Assembly: GCA_964428805.1 (NCBI GenBank)
Contig: CAYRZF010000124.1
Location: 1-5,109 of the forward strand
Origin: CAYRZF01 sp964428805
GTDB lineage: Bacteria; Methylomirabilota; Methylomirabilia; Rokubacteriales; CSP1-6
DNA length: 5,109 bases
Direction: 5' to 3'
Under the pieces are notes generated by a model. That model made no database searches. It was not told the DNA's origin and worked only from the letters and a program-made list of their open reading frames with translations. Each line of letters opens with the position of its first letter. The first letter of the stretch is position 1. The position numbers were made by a program, and so were the translations under genes. Below are positions 4,442 to 5,109 of the stretch, piece by piece.

Positions 4442-5109
4442 GTGACCTTGCTCATCCGTCAAATCCTTCTCTCGACTCTCCTGCTTATCCTCGCCGTCCC
4501 CGCCTGGGGCCAGGGGGAGCAAGGGGTCGGCGTGGTCACGGCCCTCACGGGCAAGGCCGGCCTCAAGCGGCCCCAGGCTCCAGAGGCCCCGCTCAAGCTC
4601 CGTGATTCCCTCTTCGTCCGGGACGTGGTGGACACCCAGAAGGAGTCCCTGGCGCGCATCCTTCTCATGGGCAAGAGCAGCGTGACCGTTCGGGAGCTCT
4701 CGCGCTTGGAGCTCCGGGAGGAGACTCGGCCCGACGGGGCGCGGCGGGTGATCATCGACCTCGCCGAGGGGAAAATCCGGGTTATGGTGGCGCGGCGGCT
4801 GATGAAGCCGGGGGACGAGGTGCAGATCCGGACTCCGAATGCCATCGCGGCCGTGCGCGGATCGGACGGGATCATCGAGGCCACGACGCTCCCCGATGGG
4901 AGGCCACAGACCTCGGTGCTTGTCGCTTCGGGAGCATTTGAAGTGACCGCGCCGAGCACGCGTCCGATCGCCATGGCGGAGACGATGTCCGATGTGGCGC
5001 CGGGCATTCGGATTGCGCAGGGCGCGGGGCTCTCTTTGGGTGGAGGGAACCCCAACTTCTGGGTCGCCGCAGGCCCTCCGGGGCTTCAGCAGGTAGTTGC
5101 GAGGTTTGC
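4442..5109 (+). CDS. FecR-domain exported protein (3' end outside window)
   Basis: An open frame of 222 codons running off the right edge. It starts with GTG after a strong GGGAGG. Residues 1 to about 24 are a signal peptide (LLIRQILLSTLLLILAVPAW, cleavage near WGQG). A FecR-type periplasmic domain follows. VVTALTGKAGLKR is the first strand pair. FVRDVVDTQKESLARILLMGKSSVTVRELS is the threshold and SxA/xL block. TPNAIAAVRGSDG (131-143) is the hallmark TPxAxxAVRG motif. A Gly-rich segment at about 195-203 may begin a linker. Unlike TonB-linked FecR anti-sigma factors, it has no N-terminal cytoplasmic domain and no sigma factor is adjacent. I therefore infer a stand-alone envelope FecR-like protein, not iron signalling. 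The domain after residue 222 is unknown. Confidence 0.87.
   Translation, partial: MTLLIRQILLSTLLLILAVPAWGQGEQGVGVVTALTGKAGLKRPQAPEAPLKLRDSLFVRDVVDTQKESLARILLMGKSSVTVRELSRLELREETRPDGARRVIIDLAEGKIRVMVARRLMKPGDEVQIRTPNAIAAVRGSDGIIEATTLPDGRPQTSVLVASGAFEVTAPSTRPIAMAETMSDVAPGIRIAQGAGLSLGGGNPNFWVAAGPPGLQQVVARF

Noticed and set aside
4459..5055. Minus-strand frame of 198 codons
   Set aside because: It is antisense to the FecR gene and Ser/Arg/Thr-rich without motifs, whereas the plus frame has the TPxAxxAVRG motif and a signal peptide.
1..5109. CRISPR array, transposon or toxin-antitoxin pair
   Set aside because: No regularly spaced repeats, transposase motifs or terminal inverted repeats were found. 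The microgene chain lacks recognisable toxin or antitoxin domains.

Overview
The window is GC-rich bacterial DNA with two chained tRNA genes, a TPR/outer-membrane-barrel protein, a FecR-domain protein and several very small genes. A Gram-negative (diderm) cell is implied by exported proteins and a predicted outer-membrane beta-barrel. The arginine-rich 77-residue protein at the left resembles short proteins I recall from deep-branching soil or subsurface lineages such as Rokubacteria/NC10. That placement is recollection and inference, not shown by the sequence.

Left part, 1-770. Three tiny minus-strand genes (52, 38 and 77 residues) run from 564 down to 60 and are chained by ATGA and TAATG stop/start overlaps. 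The first two encode single-span membrane microproteins and the third a soluble Arg-rich protein. A good sigma-54-like element (GG-N10-GC) lies just upstream. Just past the last stop is a near-consensus sigma-70 promoter (TTGACA-N17-TAGAGT) on the same strand. It is followed by a Shine-Dalgarno-like string that runs to the window edge, so another gene probably starts just outside.

Middle, 734-2340. A sigma-70-like promoter drives tRNA-Lys(UUU) and tRNA-Glu(UUC), which abut with no spacer. A convergent minus-strand alpha/beta hydrolase follows, with Cys in place of the nucleophilic Ser (GHCLG). Upstream of it is a possible 51-codon minus-strand ORF with its own -10 box and RBS, whose stop overlaps an alternative GTG start of the hydrolase. 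The rest, up to 2349, is regulatory-looking: a GC-rich hairpin, an imperfect direct repeat (CGCGCT...TGAGGGAG) and a candidate promoter.

Right part, 2350-5109. Three plus-strand genes encode envelope proteins: an exported TPR protein with a C-terminal beta-barrel (533 residues), a small exported helical protein (111 residues), and a FecR-domain protein cut by the window end. A weak terminator-like hairpin and an extended -10 promoter separate the FecR gene from the first two, so it can probably be transcribed alone. Together they look like an envelope module, perhaps for surface display, export or polymer secretion. No substrate can be read from the sequence.
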